The notes under the pieces: generated by a model
What the model was told of the DNA's origin: nothing
The model's database searches: none
Seen by the model: only the letters and a program-made list of their open reading frames with translations
Assembly: GCA_015179025.1 (NCBI GenBank)
Contig: WHUX01000146.1
Span: 62,001 to 126,000, forward strand
From: Terfezia claveryi
Lineage: Eukaryota > Ascomycota > Pezizomycetes > Pezizales > Pezizaceae
DNA length: 64,000 nt
Direction: 5' to 3'
Part shown: positions 9,061 to 20,629 of the stretch, in pieces
Layout: the number at the start of each line of letters is the position of its first letter
Position numbering within the stretch: position 1 is the first letter of the stretch
Translations under genes and position numbers: made by a program

Positions 9061-9407
9061 ACAGTAATGTCGATGTTGACTGGCTCAGCCGGCATCTTTC
9101 ACTCATCACCATCACTTATACAATGTCAATTCCGCTGGCACCTCGTGCTGGACCCAGTGCGCAAACCACCAGCCAAAGACCTCGCGCAACCTCCGTCTTG
9201 CAACTGCATAACTCTAGCAGGCGGACAGTCATTCCAGCACTATCAGAGGCGGATTCAGAAGTGACAATGAGCATGGAGATTACATTACTGAAGAAGAGGC
9301 TACGCAATATGCTACAATTACGCTTAAAGTGGAGATCGTGTAAAAAGATATCAATTATGCTACTCTCGGTGTTGTTCCGGAATCTTTTTTTTACACCCCC
9401 CCTTCTT
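9061..9407 (+). other. Segment between the direct repeats, possible gene fragment
   Basis: Base composition is much less AT-rich than the surroundings. An ATG at 9123 opens a frame beginning MSIPLAPRAGPSAQTTSQ, and a different frame further on reads as an acidic stretch (DNEHGDYITEEEA). Neither resembles a family I know. It could be the 5' part of a captured or transposon-borne gene with a broken frame, or chance. Confidence 0.2.
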
Positions 9408-9510
9408 TTATAAGAAAGTACCCCGTGTTTAAGCTAGTATCGTATATAAGACAGTAAATTTAAGGCCCCTCCGACCGCCCGTTTGTTAGTAAGACAGCAT
9501 TCTTACTCGC
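9408..9510 (+). repeat. Degenerate direct repeat, copy 2
   Basis: Second copy of the block at 8941-9060, in the same orientation and about 350 bases further on. Motif order is kept, though many positions differ. The stretch 9511-9755 that follows holds the 3' flank of the APH-like gene and nothing else I can name. Confidence 0.4.
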
Positions 9511-9755
9511 GAATTAATACGGTTAATGGATTACGAGTTCCTCTGAAGCGCCCTCACTTCTTACATAACACCCCCAAGTACATATTAGTGGCTGTAGGGA
9601 CCAAAGCTCCCGTCCACCCACATTGCTTGTCCCCCCTTGAGTAGAGACAATATTTACTTGTAGGCGATGACTCTGTTCCGCAAAACTGTAAACTTAACTT
9701 CGATGCCCTGCTCTATGATTGTATGTGGTAGTTACTTCGATAAACTCGCACTGCA

Positions 9756-11225
9756 TTACGCCCCCTGCCTGCAAAGCTTCAAGAAACCTTCCCTTAGTCG
9801 ATCCACCACCACGGTTGTCGTAGGTGGGTCTTCTGCAAACGTTTCAATCACCTCATACACGAGAATATCATCTTCTGCCTCTATTCCCTCCTGTCTAGTG
9901 GCCTCAATACACTTCTCACATAGAAAATCAACAATGCCAGCAAATACATATATATTCCCCGCCGCAATCTCCAACAATTCATAAATGAGCGAAAACCTAG
10001 TAAATGCCTCTCGCTCGCAACCCACCAGCGTCTGCATATGCGTAGCATATATCTCCCGGTAGCGCTGGAGGTCCTCAGGCGAGTTCTCTAGCTGAATGTT
10101 CTCGGGGGTCTCGGGGTCGTATTGGTACATTAATGGGTCCCAATCACGAGTGAGCCAACGTGGATATCTCTCATTCCCGAGGCACAGAGGGGAGGTTGCA
10201 ACACCATCCCAATCAATAATGCTCAAGATACGACAATCAGCGTCGTTTGAAATCATGATATTCTGTAAGCCGAAGTCAGGGTGACACAGAACAAACCGAT
10301 GGCCATCTGATCTGAGTTGAGCGTTAGCGATGGACTCGGGAATCCAGTTGATGAGTTGTCGGATAATCCTTTGCAGGCCCATGTTGAGACTACTGGAAGG
10401 TTGCAAATCGAGAAGCCCGAACAGATAGGACTTGGTATCCAGGAATGGTCCCATTTCAGCGAATTTTGGTGGCACTAGGCCAACCGAGCATTCTTGTAGC
10501 TGTTTTTCTGCGCCCAGGTCGCAGACACTGAGAGGGCTAATGCCAATGGGGCCATTCAAGTTTCCGTTGTCCTTGAAATCCAACATCCCACATTGGTCAA
10601 ATCCGAATTTCCCCAGTTCAAAGAGGAATCCGGCTATTGCTTTAAGCCATCCAACTCTTCGCTCTTCCAACTGCTCTTCACTCCACTGCTCGTCTCCATC
10701 TGCTGTACCATACCATTTATTAGACAAATTAATGCCATCAATGCATTCCATCGCAATATATGGAGTGTTAATCACGTTACCGAGTCGCGAATCGAAGGCG
10801 TAAACCTCCGGTACTGGAATTGCCGTATGTTTCCTAATGAAAGTCATCGTATTCGCCTCCGATCGGAGCTTTCTTGCACTCAGATCCGACCATTCCGGCA
10901 AATACCCAATGCAAGGGATCTTGAAGATCCATGTTGTACTGTCAGAGAAACAAGCACGATACAGGATGTTGTAGCCACCAGTTAGGGGTTGTGGATTGAC
11001 AGTGCAGGTCAGAGGGCTACAGGTACTGGAGTCAGCTCCGAGCAAGGCAGTTTTGAGAGAGATGGCAAGCTCAGGAAGCTGTTCGAGTCGAAGGTGTGAA
11101 AGCAGGGGGCGAAAGTTGTCAAGCACATCTCGCTCCACCACCTCCTCGGGCTTTTTTGCTTCCCGGTCTCTCCCCTGGTCGTTCCCACAACCCGAATCTT
11201 CCTCTTCCCCGAGACTTTTAGCCAT
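9756..11225 (-). CDS. APH-like phosphotransferase family protein, 489 aa
   Basis: The only intact gene of host type in the window. The protein-kinase-like aminoglycoside phosphotransferase (APH) fold is supported by: a glycine-rich loop region (LTGGYNILYR, 81-90), a candidate nucleotide-binding Lys102 (WIFKIP), a candidate Glu123 (RSEANTMTF), a hinge-like IAMECIDGINL (157-167), the catalytic loop FVLCHPDFGLQN (His315, Asp317, Asn322) and the metal-binding IIDWDG (Asp338). Length fits fungal members, which are usually cytosolic and of unknown substrate; no signal peptide or membrane segment is seen. The N-terminus (1-30) is charged and low in complexity. The start at 11225 is the first Met of the frame. 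No intron is needed. Substrate is unknown; antibiotic resistance should not be assumed from the family name. Confidence 0.88.
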   Translation of the reverse strand: MAKSLGEEEDSGCGNDQGRDREAKKPEEVVERDVLDNFRPLLSHLRLEQLPELAISLKTALLGADSSTCSPLTCTVNPQPLTGGYNILYRACFSDSTTWIFKIPCIGYLPEWSDLSARKLRSEANTMTFIRKHTAIPVPEVYAFDSRLGNVINTPYIAMECIDGINLSNKWYGTADGDEQWSEEQLEERRVGWLKAIAGFLFELGKFGFDQCGMLDFKDNGNLNGPIGISPLSVCDLGAEKQLQECSVGLVPPKFAEMGPFLDTKSYLFGLLDLQPSSSLNMGLQRIIRQLINWIPESIANAQLRSDGHRFVLCHPDFGLQNIMISNDADCRILSIIDWDGVATSPLCLGNERYPRWLTRDWDPLMYQYDPETPENIQLENSPEDLQRYREIYATHMQTLVGCEREAFTRFSLIYELLEIAAGNIYVFAGIVDFLCEKCIEATRQEGIEAEDDILVYEVIETFAEDPPTTTVVVDRLREGFLKLCRQGA

Positions 11226-11480
11226 GGATGCTCGACTTTGGGATATGTTGGGGTATCGGTAGGTGGATGTGTGATCGGCGAGGGCTGAACGTAGCGGTAG
11301 TCTGAAATGTTTCCGAAGCGGGGCAAAATCTAAATTGCACTAAACTGTATACCGTATTATTTCGAGTAATTCGCTACTATTTTTAGTGGGGATACGACAG
11401 AGCAGGGGGAAGCGACCAACATGAATAACCCTGTCCGCCAAGCCCACCCCTCCTCTTTCTCCTTCAATATTACCAACTTC
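11226..11480. other. Upstream region of the APH-like gene
   Basis: Keeps the balanced base composition of the gene, with pyrimidine-rich stretches typical of fungal promoters (for example CCCACCCCTCCTCTTTCTCC near 11442). No clear TATA box. Composition shifts sharply to AT-rich at about 11480. Confidence 0.35.
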
Positions 11481-13397
11481 AGTAAAATTATAGTATCTAA
11501 TAGCGATATTATCTGAATTATTGAATTCAAACTTATCTATTATAATTAACTAGAAACTTATTTGCTTATAATATAGATATAGATTTGAAAGCAAGACTAC
11601 AAATAGTAAGTAAATACTACTAAAAATACTTTTATAAGAAAGTGATTTATATTATAATTAAATATAAGGTTAATTAAGTAATACTATATTATAAAATTAA
11701 GGGTAATAAGTTTTATAGGAGATAAAATATTAAGATTAGTATTTGATTAGTTTAGAAAAGTAAAGTAAAATAGTTAAGCTCTATAAATTGATAGTAAATT
11801 ATAGATTTCTATTATTAGAAAATTTATTCTATTAGATAGTATAAAATATACTAAATAAATATAATAATACTAGTAATAAACAACTATATAAGATAGATAT
11901 ATAATGGGTAGATAAATTCCTTAATTGTTATTCCTTAATAAATAAATAGTATATTATTTAATAGAAAATAGTATATAAATAAGCTACTGAGAAGAAAATA
12001 TAAAAGAAGTTTCTTTAAGACTTAGCTAATCTTATTTATTAAAAGAAGGTTATATAAAATAATATATGAAATTATAATAAGAAGAGGATTATTATAGATA
12101 GAAGTAGTTAATAAAAAAAGGTAATAAATTATGTAAACTAAAAAGAAGCTATAGTATTAAATAAAGAATAATAAAAATTTATTAATATTTTAAAAATAAT
12201 ATTTATAGCTAGTTTTATTATTATACTATTTATTATTTATGAAAGTAAAACTTATTAGATATTCTATTATCTTAATAGATTCATAACTACTACTAAAGAA
12301 CTATTAACTCATAAAAATAAAGATATTTTAGAGAAGAAGTTACTAATAGTACTAATAAATATAGTATTAAAAGAAATTTCTTAAGCTATAATATCAATAA
12401 TATTAATTTAATATATATTAGGAAAGAAAATAGGTTGTCTATAGTATCTTTAGAGATAGTAATCCTATTAGAGATAAGATGTATTTCTACAATTAGCAGA
12501 ATGTCTTTTAGTATCTTCTAGAGATATTGGAAAACACAAGTAAATATATAAGAGATACTTAAAAGATACTTAAGCAATACAAAAAATAAAAAAGATATAA
12601 GAGAAAACCCTATCTCTTAGAGACACTATCTGGTATCTTGATGCCACTTTTTTCTTGCTGATATAGTATAAAATATAAAAAACTATATTTATAGTCTTAT
12701 TTAATGGATACTTTATAGACTACTAATATAAGCTCTATATATATTGTAGTATCAACTAAGCTAGAAGTAGTAATAATACTAATAGTTAGTAGGTACTGGT
12801 ATCTTAATAAGTACCTCTATAGTACAACACCCTCTTTTGTATAATATCTTCTATGGAATAAAATTCTATAGCTAGAATAAGATATATCTACAGAATAATA
12901 TTTATAATATTTACCTATAAATATAATACCTCTATTAATATAATTTACTTTATTATTATCTTCCTTATTATATTAGCAACTTTAGCCATTACAATAACTA
13001 TGACTAGATAAATATCTATTAATAGTTAGATAGATCTTAATGTAAAGTTGTAAAGATTTATAGATCTTCAAGTTCTTGTAGAGTTTAAGGAGGAATATAT
13101 TTTATAGTATTGTACTAACTAATTGAAGTGTTTATATATTGAGAAATATTGCTATAAGCAATTGATAAATTTTCAAGAAAAAAATATATAAATACTACTC
13201 TTACTATCCTATCATTCTTGTTACCTATTTTCTTTATTGAAAAAGAAAAAGTTAAGTGAGCTAATACATAGGTTAACTCTAATTATAGGTTAATAATAGA
13301 TATTAATGAATAGGATGGTTGGAAAAGATGATAGAAAAAGAAAAAAAAAATATTAAAAAAAAAAAAAAAAATTAAAGTTAGTTCTTTTTCTTTTTTT
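11481..13397. other. AT-rich tract without recognisable genes
   Basis: Very rich in TA steps and stop codons in all frames; no ORF of note. Contains A-runs near 13340-13373. Probably old repeats mutated beyond recognition. Confidence 0.5.
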
Positions 13398-13982
13398 CTA
13401 GGGGGGAGTTATTATGGGAGAGCTAGTAGAGGGAGGGCTTAGGAGGGAGTTATTATAAGGAGAACTAGACCCAGAAAAGCTTATAAAGAGTTATTAAATA
13501 AGAGGTAGTAGTAAGAAGGACTAGTAGTAGGAGTGAGGGCTAGCAGTAGAATGGACTAGTAGTAGAGACAAGGGCTAGCAGTAGGAGAAACTAGCAATAG
13601 AAGAGACTAGAAGTAGAAAAGACTAGCAATAAGAGCTAGAAGAGACTAGCAGTAGAGACTAGCAGTAGAAGGGAGAAAGGGTAAAGGTAAGGACTAGTAG
13701 TGAAAGGAACTGATAGTGGGAGAGACTAGCAGTAGAAGGGACTGAGGGCAGAACTAGTAGTAAGGGCAAGGGCAAGTAGTAGGAGGGACTAGTAGTAGAA
13801 AAAACTAGTAGCAGAGGCAAGAGGTAGTAGTAGAGATAAGAGCTAGCAATAGGAGAGACTAATAGTGGAGGTACTAGTAGTGGGAGAGACTAGAAGGTAG
13901 GCAGAGGTAAGGGCTAGCAGTAGAATGGACTGGTAGTCAGAGCACTAGTAGCAAAAAAGACTAGAAACAGAAGAAAAGGGCT
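13398..13982 (+). repeat. Purine-rich degenerate repeat, left part
   Basis: Built from variants of GACTAGCAGTAG and GACTAGTAGTAG(G/A)GA, imperfect in spacing. The same repeat resumes at 15821, so the TIR element T1 was inserted into it. Confidence 0.7.
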
Positions 13983-15820
13983 CATCAGCAAAAATTTTCT
14001 TACCTTGCAATGCACCTACAAGTATTGCAATGTCAATTTGTCTTTTTGACGTTGTCTGCATTACTAATGGTTAGCTGTGCAAATCCTTCTTATATACGTT
14101 ACCAACTACATTGCACGCACATTCTCATTTTTCTTTATAAGTTGGCTCAACGTCGTTCCCAACACCACTCTTTCATGCAATTTGTTCCTAACAAATTCTC
14201 TCTGCACATCATGTCCATTATCCAGACTCTTAAGTATTCCTGACCCTTTAGCTATATACTACTAATACCTCATCTACTAGAACTACTACAATTCTATTGG
14301 ACCACTACAATCCTATCGGAGCATTATAATCTAGTCATTACTGACTGAATCTAGTCTATTACCGATCGAATCTAGTCTATCTCTGACTGAATCCAGTTTA
14401 TTACTGACCGAATCCAGTCTATGTTCATGTTTACTATATACAGCTATTTCCTCCACCATACTAGGTGGTGCTCATGCCTGGAGGAGCTCAAATATGACAC
14501 AACAGGAATTATTCCAACACTAGCTATGAGCTGATTGTTAGACAGTGGGGGCTGGTCCTCAGATAGTGGGAACGGGTTCTGAGACAGCAGGAACTGGTTC
14601 TGAGACTACAGGAACTAGATTGGATATTAGGGGGCTCGCAAGAATAGGGGGCGCGTGGGTACCCTACTTCAAAAGTGTGGCTGCCTGGGACTTAGAGTTT
14701 TTTTCCTGTCATTGCTTCAGAATACTGGTATACACTGATTTCTTTGCTTATTTGCACTACTGTATGGAGGTTGTGTACTCACTCATTTTCTCGCTCATTT
14801 TCTTACTCATTTTGTTGCTCATTTTATTACTAATTTGCGCACTGAATTCTAGACTGATTTGCTTGCTCAATTCCAGGCTGATTTGCTTGCTCGATTGCCG
14901 GCTGATTTGCTAGCTCAATTCTATGCTGATTTGCTTGCTTAATTCTAGGCTGATTTGCTCGCTCGATTCCAGGCTGATTTGCTCGCTCGATTTCAGGCTG
15001 ATTTACATGCTCGATTCCAGGCTGATTTGCTCGCTCGATTCCAGGCTGAGTTGCTTGCTCGATTCTAGGCTAATTTGGGCGGTGGAAACCAGGGTAATTT
15101 GCTTAGTGGATTCTAGGCTGATTTGCACGGTCGGATACATGGGCTATTTGTACTCTGATTTCTAGGGCTATTTGGACGCTGACTTCTAGGCTATTTGGAT
15201 GCTGATTTCCAGGGCTATTTGTATGCAGATATATGAGCTATTTGCATGCTGATTTCTAGGACTATTTGTATGCGGGTATATGGGCTATTTGCACACTGAT
15301 TTCTAGGGCTATTTGCATGGTCGGATATATGGGCTATTTGCACAGTAATTTTAGAGGTGCGATCATAGTTGTTTATTTAGCTAGATTTAGATATTATTAT
15401 GAGAATCAAGACATTTTTGGAAATGCATAAAATGCAGGTATGAGAGTAAAAAAGTGCAGTGTCAATGACAACAGTTAGGAGGGGGTATTGTGCCTTCAGA
15501 TGGTTACAGGTAATGAGCTTGTAATTACAACGTGAGGAGGGACTAGTCTGCCTTCTGAAGGTCACAAGTAATAGGCTCGTAATCATAATGTTGAGTTGGG
15601 TGAAAGAGTGTTGGAAGCGGATGTGTAAAGAGAAAGATACTGGGAATGGGGCACACAATGTCTGACTGCATATTGTGAGAGTGCGAGACAAGATTGAATT
15701 GTAAGTATCAACATTGTACAAAGTGCATTATGTGAGAGAGATCTTGTTGTAATGTAGAGTTTTGCAAATTAGCATTGTGTGCACGCCGTGAACACAACAC
15801 AAGCTAAAATCTTTCTGATG
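13983..15820 (+). mobile_element. TIR element T1, 1.84 kb, non-autonomous
   Basis: Begins CATCAGCAAAAATTTT and ends with the inverse of CATCAGAAAGATTTT: imperfect terminal inverted repeats of about 15 bp with a perfect outer six. CT precedes and follows it, compatible with a 2-bp TSD inside the purine-rich repeat. An inverted copy (T2) is at 26747-28391 and a remnant (T3) at 17755-18350. The inside is non-coding: it has GT/GA-rich repeats near 14545-14620, a minisatellite from about 14840, and no transposase. The superfamily is not identified; Tc1/mariner would be expected to duplicate TA, and 9-bp MULE duplications are not seen. Confidence 0.65.
14840..15350 (+). repeat. 24-bp minisatellite inside T1
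   Basis: First block: tandem 24-bp units of the form GCTGATTTGCTCGCTCGATT + CCAG. Second block from about 15140: alternating units with GCTATTTG and GCTGATTTCTAGG. ORFs read through the array are periodic and carry no protein signature. The array is also present in T2 and T3. Confidence 0.75.
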
Positions 15821-15965
15821 CTGGTAGTAGGGGCTAGCTACTAGTAGGAGAGGGAGGTAGTGTAAAGAGTAGAGGAAAAGAAGATAGGAGAGTAGAGAGT
15901 AGGAGGATAGTGGAGAAAATAGATCAAAGGGAGATAGAGAAGGAGGTAAGAGAGAAGATAGAGAG
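15821..15965 (+). repeat. Purine-rich degenerate repeat, right part
   Basis: Continuation of the repeat at 13398-13982 (GGTAGTAGGGGCTAGCTACT and similar), then G/A-rich sequence. Together the two parts give the pre-insertion site of T1. Confidence 0.6.
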
Positions 15966-16964
15966 TTTTTTTCTTTGTATTCTTATATGTTTGTTTTTTC
16001 CTATCTTTCTTCTTATATATCATAACTGGCTAAAGCTAGGCTGTTTAAGTGATAAAACTAAGTACCTTACTCTTTATACCTTTACTATAGATACTAACTA
16101 ACCTATATACTATATAGGTAATAGCAGTAATGAACTTTAGGTTTGTATCTATTCCTATTATCTATTTCTATTATATATTTCTATAATATATATACATAAT
16201 AAAGAATAAGGAAATATATAAGGAGTGTATATTTAATATGTTTTAGAAGTACAACTGCTTGCTTTACAAAATTAATAGGTCTTTTTTTTGACAAGTGAAT
16301 ATAAGTGGTTTAAAGTTGAAGCTATTGGTACTAGTATAGTACTCTATAATACCTGAGCTATACTAAGTCTAAACCTTTTATATAATACAGAAGAATTATA
16401 TATATAATATAAAATATAGCTATTTATAATTGTTATAGTATTTAATAGCTAGTAAAAGAGTAGTAGCTATGAACAATAATTTGCTAGCTATATATGGTAG
16501 TATAATTATAATAAATTAGTAATATCTACCCCCCTATATAATTGTTAAAATTATTAATCTTAAAAGAGATTGTAAAAAACTTAAATATATTAGTACTGAA
16601 TATCTTCCAAATAGTAGGAATACCTTTTCTTGGTCTTTTCTAATTTGTAACTATACTATTATCAAGGTTATAAAGTATAGTCAGAAGTAAAATACTAGCT
16701 TAAGCATTATTCTACTATCATATATATAAGATATTATCTTTAGAAATCAAAGCTAAGTTGTCCTACTTAAAATTCTTACTCTTATCCTCATATGCTTATA
16801 TTTTAACTAGAAGTTGAGCTTTGTGTATAGTACTATAAGCACTAATACCTAACTTTTGAAAAGTTATAAATAATATAGTATTGTTAAAGAAACTATCAAA
16901 ATCTATACTATATTAGTACTTTTAGTATTGCAATAGCTTTGCCAGTTACAAGTATATTATAGAT
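15966..16964. other. AT-rich tract, nothing identified
   Basis: Frequent stops in all frames, no repeats with clear boundaries and no RNA gene recognised. Confidence 0.4.
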
Positions 16965-17335
16965 ATTAGACTAAGATCTTAGATTAGGGAAGGCATTAGT
17001 GAAAGTATTAGTAAAGGCATTATTAGACTTAGGTAAAGTATTGGTGAAGGCAGCTAAAGTATTGGTAGAAGTAGTAAAGATATTGGCTGTATAGGCAGTA
17101 AGAGTATTAGTGAAAGTAGAGTTAACAGATTAGTAGTAGATATAGTAGAAGTAGAGGAGAAGGCAGTAGAGTAACAAGGATAGTAAAGATATTAATGGCA
17201 GAGGTAGCAGAGATAGAAGAAGTATTAATAATAGAGGCAGTAAAGGTAGTAGAGGTATTAGTAGCAGGGGCAGTAAAAGCAGAGCTAATAGAGAAAGTAC
17301 AGGAATTAATAGCAGAGGTAGTAGAGTATCAGGAA
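16965..17335 (+). repeat. GTA/GCA-rich degenerate trinucleotide repeat
   Basis: Variants of GTAGTAGAGGTATTAGTAGC-type units, purine-rich on the plus strand. A Val/Glu/Ala-periodic frame through it (17195-17398) is low-complexity and not treated as a gene. Confidence 0.55.
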
Positions 17336-17397
17336 AAAAAAATTTGTATCAGGATAAATAATATATTCATATACATTAAGTTATTTCCTATTATTTA

Positions 17398-17590
17398 GGT
17401 AGTTATATCCTATACTTACTGTCAGTTAGTTTGTATCCTATACTTTCTGTTAGTGAGGTTCTATTCTATATATTCTATTAGTAAGGTTGCATCCTCTAAT
17501 TTATATATTATGTCCTATACTTTCTATTAGTCAGGTCATATCTTATACTTCCTATTAGCAAAGCTATATCCTCTACTATTAATATATTTA
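17398..17590 (+). repeat. Minisatellite, unit about 28 bp
   Basis: Imperfect tandem units beginning TCCTATACTTTCTGTTAGT and ending GAGGTT or similar, at least five, decaying to the right. Confidence 0.55.
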
Positions 17591-17754
17591 TAACCTCTAT
17601 ATATTATATGAGTTCATATATTCACAGCCTCTAACTATATTTGTAATTATACATATTTAGGGAGGCTATAAATGCATAAATTAAAAGCTGCGAATGTATA
17701 TATAGATAGGGTATGAAAATATAAATTCAATATATAATAATTCCCATATTTAAA

Positions 17755-18350
17755 TATACTGTATCTAGCTACTTCTCCCTCTATACTAGATTGTTCATAT
17801 AAGTAGAGGAGCTCCATTTAACACCTTCTATACTAGTAGAGCAGGTTCTTAGACAATGCTATACAGGTTATAAGACAGTATATAGAACAAGTTCTAAGAT
17901 ATATTAATAGGCTAAGGGATCTCTAAGCTAGATTAGTAAATCCCCTATTTCAAAAGTATAGCTATCTAGTACTTAGAGGTTTTCCTTCCTAAGGCTACTA
18001 TACCATTATAGGAAGCTTATGATGATATTAATTTATAGTCTCATAAATGCACATATCAAGGTTAATATAGTTATGAATATTGAAGGCTTAATAGGTAGCT
18101 CTGCATATAGATATTTAGGCTAGTTTGCTCACCAGATTCTAGACTCATTTATATAGTAATTTCTAAGCTAATTTGCTCACTCAATTCTAGACTTATTTGC
18201 TTACTCAATTCTAGACTTATTTACTTACTGATATCCAGCCTGATTTGCCTACTCAATTCTAGGCTTATTTGGTCACTCGATTCTAGGCTGATTTGCTTGC
18301 TCGATTCTAAGCTCATTTGCTAGTTACTCAATTCCAGGCTTATTTATTAG
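17755..18350 (+). mobile_element. T3, degraded partial copy of the TIR element
   Basis: Matches T1 from about 14440 on (a CTATTTCC...ACTAG region, GGAGCTC, a CCC-TATTTCAAAAGT segment) and ends in the same 24-bp GATTCTAGGCTGATTTGCT array (18118-18350). Neither terminal inverted repeat is seen, so it is truncated or too mutated. Confidence 0.5.
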
Positions 18351-19839
18351 TTGTTAAAAATAATTATTTCCTTCTAATATGTTTAGTATTTCTATACAAT
18401 ACATTTTTTACTTATAATTACTTTCATATCATACTAATACCTAATATGAACACTTGCTACCTGATTAAGAACTTCTATATTATTTCTTTCACATGTATTC
18501 ACATGTTGTTATTATCTTTACTTACCTTCTTAACTTTCTATCTATTATTATTGTATAATGCTACTTATTACTTAAGGTTACTGCTTACTTGTTTTAATTG
18601 TTATGACTCAACAATCACCTCTTTTATGACTTTCTGTTATATTTATTGACTTATATTACTATCTTAGTTGCATACCTCTATATCTTTCTTTATTTACATA
18701 TATACAATATACTATTCTTAGGTTATGTAACTTAGACTTTCTTACTAGATCTTTACTCTTAACTTATACCATTATATATGAGTCTCTTACTCCTATATCT
18801 AGTTCTATATACTTCTCAATTAGAATCAATAGATTATCTACTCTCGGCATAGTTCTACTATCTACTCTTTCATACTTCTGCTCACTAACACTTTCTACTT
18901 AATAGTACTATTGTTTACTACTACCCCCTCTATAATTACTACTATATTACAGGTGAGCTGTAACTATAGAAATACTTTTGAAATCTAGTAGATAAATGTA
19001 GAGGAAAGTACAAACAAAGCTATAACTCTAGTATATTATAGACTCATAAAGAGTAAAGCTATATGAGAGTTAGAATATTATTTAGATCTTATTGCATAAA
19101 CTATATAAAAGCGGTGGGTTATATAGAAGCTTAAATTAGATAATAGGTAATTAGAGCTAGGTGATACTTCCCATAATACGTTAGTAGCACTGACATTAGG
19201 TTGTTATCTAAATGGGAAACTACTTCTTGATTTGAAATGCTGTAGTCTAACATATATTGATTAGGTAGCCTGAACTTTAACGTATTGTAGTCAAGCTAAC
19301 ATACAGAACCTGAACTTAAGTTCAACCAATAATGATATCTGAATAACAAATATAAGAATATAATAGAAATATATCAAAGAGAATATATATATGAGAGCTG
19401 ATCTCAGAGACATACACTTCAATCGCCAATCTCTTTAATGCTTTATTTCTAAGTATACTATCTATATCTTTATGGGTAATCAGTTTATCACAGTTAGTAG
19501 CTATAGTAAGGTATAAGTTTCTACTGGGGGTGTAGGTCCCTTACCAGAGCCAAAATATTTCTCTCTATTTCAAAGTAGCTCACCTCAGCTAAATACAAGT
19601 CTTTTTGACCCTAAATAAGACAAGTATTAGTAATGACTCAGGTAACTTCCTAGTGGTAGGCACAAACCAACTAGCCAAATACCTTTTCTCCCTTTTAAGG
19701 TTTCTACAAAACTAGTGTATCTACACATATATGCTATGGACATTAAAAACCAAACTTTTCACCAAAAAATCGATAGAGAAAAGGCAACGAGTAGGAGAGT
19801 AAAAGGTACTATATCTTCATTCATTTAAATATCCTAATA
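18351..19839. other. AT-rich tract, probably including the 3' end of D1
   Basis: No gene. The right part (from about 19200) is less AT-rich and adjoins the chromodomain end of D1, so the D1 3' non-coding region and LTR should lie here. I could not fix an LTR boundary. Confidence 0.35.
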
Positions 19840-19994
19840 TAGAGCCAGCCTCATATATTCCTTTTATTTTGTAGCTTACTGGGTAGTATCTTATAGTACT
19901 GCCTAAATTTCTTAGAGTAGGTGTTAAGCTTATCTAATGTTTCTCAAATATATTCAAACTCTATCTATCCTACCCAATAAACTCTATACATAAC
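19840..19994 (-). pseudogene. D1 chromodomain, C-terminal half
   Basis: Minus-strand frame reads YRVYWVG, then EFEY and a W-to-stop at the ETL segment, matching the YxVxWxGY...E.tWEP pattern of retroelement chromodomains. It continues the N-terminal half at 26165-26250 once B1 and one 5-bp duplication are removed. Chromodomains of chromoviruses can steer integration to heterochromatin. Confidence 0.6.
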
Positions 19995-20460
19995 TGTAAC
20001 GATGGCTCTAAGGGTAAGGGGGAAGAGAGGCAGAGGGCAAGGGGCACGAGATACGTAGAGGCAGTTGCCGCGTGTGTCGGAGGGAGGCAGCTGTGCTGCC
20101 GAGCTGTTCATGAGACAAGGGGGTGTATAAGGGAGGTGCACAAGTATAGGGAGAGGCAAGGTCCTATATTGGATATACAAGACGTTGGATAGAGATCTAA
20201 CAATAGTATGAGGGACAGGCTCTATATATATATAACTTAGTCAGGGCAATGGGGGAAATAAGCTTCTCTATCTCAGAAGCCAAGGAAAAGGTAATGATAA
20301 TAATAACCCATCACATGCGATCGCAGGTGATAATAAAGACAACAATAGTAATAACCCATCACTTGCATCACAGGTGATACCGAGGGCAACAATAACGATA
20401 ACCTATCACCTGCAATTGCAGTTGATGACAAAGACAATAATGGCAATGACGGTTGTTATA
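19995..20460 (-). repeat. 3' LTR of B1 (466 bp)
   Basis: Starts TGTAACGATGGC on the plus strand and ends GGTTGTTATA (TGTA of the inner end mutated to TATA on the element strand). Adjacent polypurine tract on the inner side. About 100 bp shorter than its partner: it lacks the stretch 25620-25720 seen in the other LTR. Confidence 0.9.
20310..20426. promoter_or_regulatory. Array of three palindromes in the B1 3' LTR
   Basis: Three copies (20310-20331, 20358-20378, 20405-20426) of a palindrome with half-site ATCACCTGCGA, at about 47-base spacing. Each half carries CACCTG/CAGGTG, an E-box, so the unit is a pair of E-boxes around CGATCG. Point changes mark each copy. Probably a repeated regulator-binding site; this is inference. 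Confidence 0.5.
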
Positions 20461-20629
20461 CTATCCCGCCTTTAGGCTGGAGCTCCAGCAACTAGGAGGC
20501 CTGGGCATGATAACCGGCAAAATCAATATAAAAGACAACAACAAGGGTAGAAATAAGAACCCCAACTCCAAACCACAACAAAGACACAGAGTCATGACAT
20601 CAGTCAACTGGGCAGAGCTTCCTCGAGTA

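Noticed and set aside
9667..11262. Plus-strand ORFs of 62-130 codons across the APH-like gene
   Set aside because: Shadow frames of the intact minus-strand gene with its kinase motifs.
11481..13397. A pogo/Tc1-type transposon remnant in the AT-rich tract
   Set aside because: I looked for DDE or helix-turn-helix patterns and terminal repeats and could not support any by eye.
14545..15165. ORFs of 122 and 80 codons through the T1 minisatellite, with an apparent hydrophobic stretch
   Set aside because: The translation is periodic and follows the 24-bp repeat; the other copies do not keep the frame.
14840..15350. CRISPR-like spaced repeats
   Set aside because: Units are contiguous 24-bp tandem repeats without unique spacers, in a eukaryotic transposon.
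18317..18649. 110-codon hydrophobic ORF that could be a small membrane protein
   Set aside because: Composition is that of AT-rich DNA (Leu, Phe, Tyr, Ile only from TA-rich codons), it starts in the T3 array, and no homologous pattern is seen.
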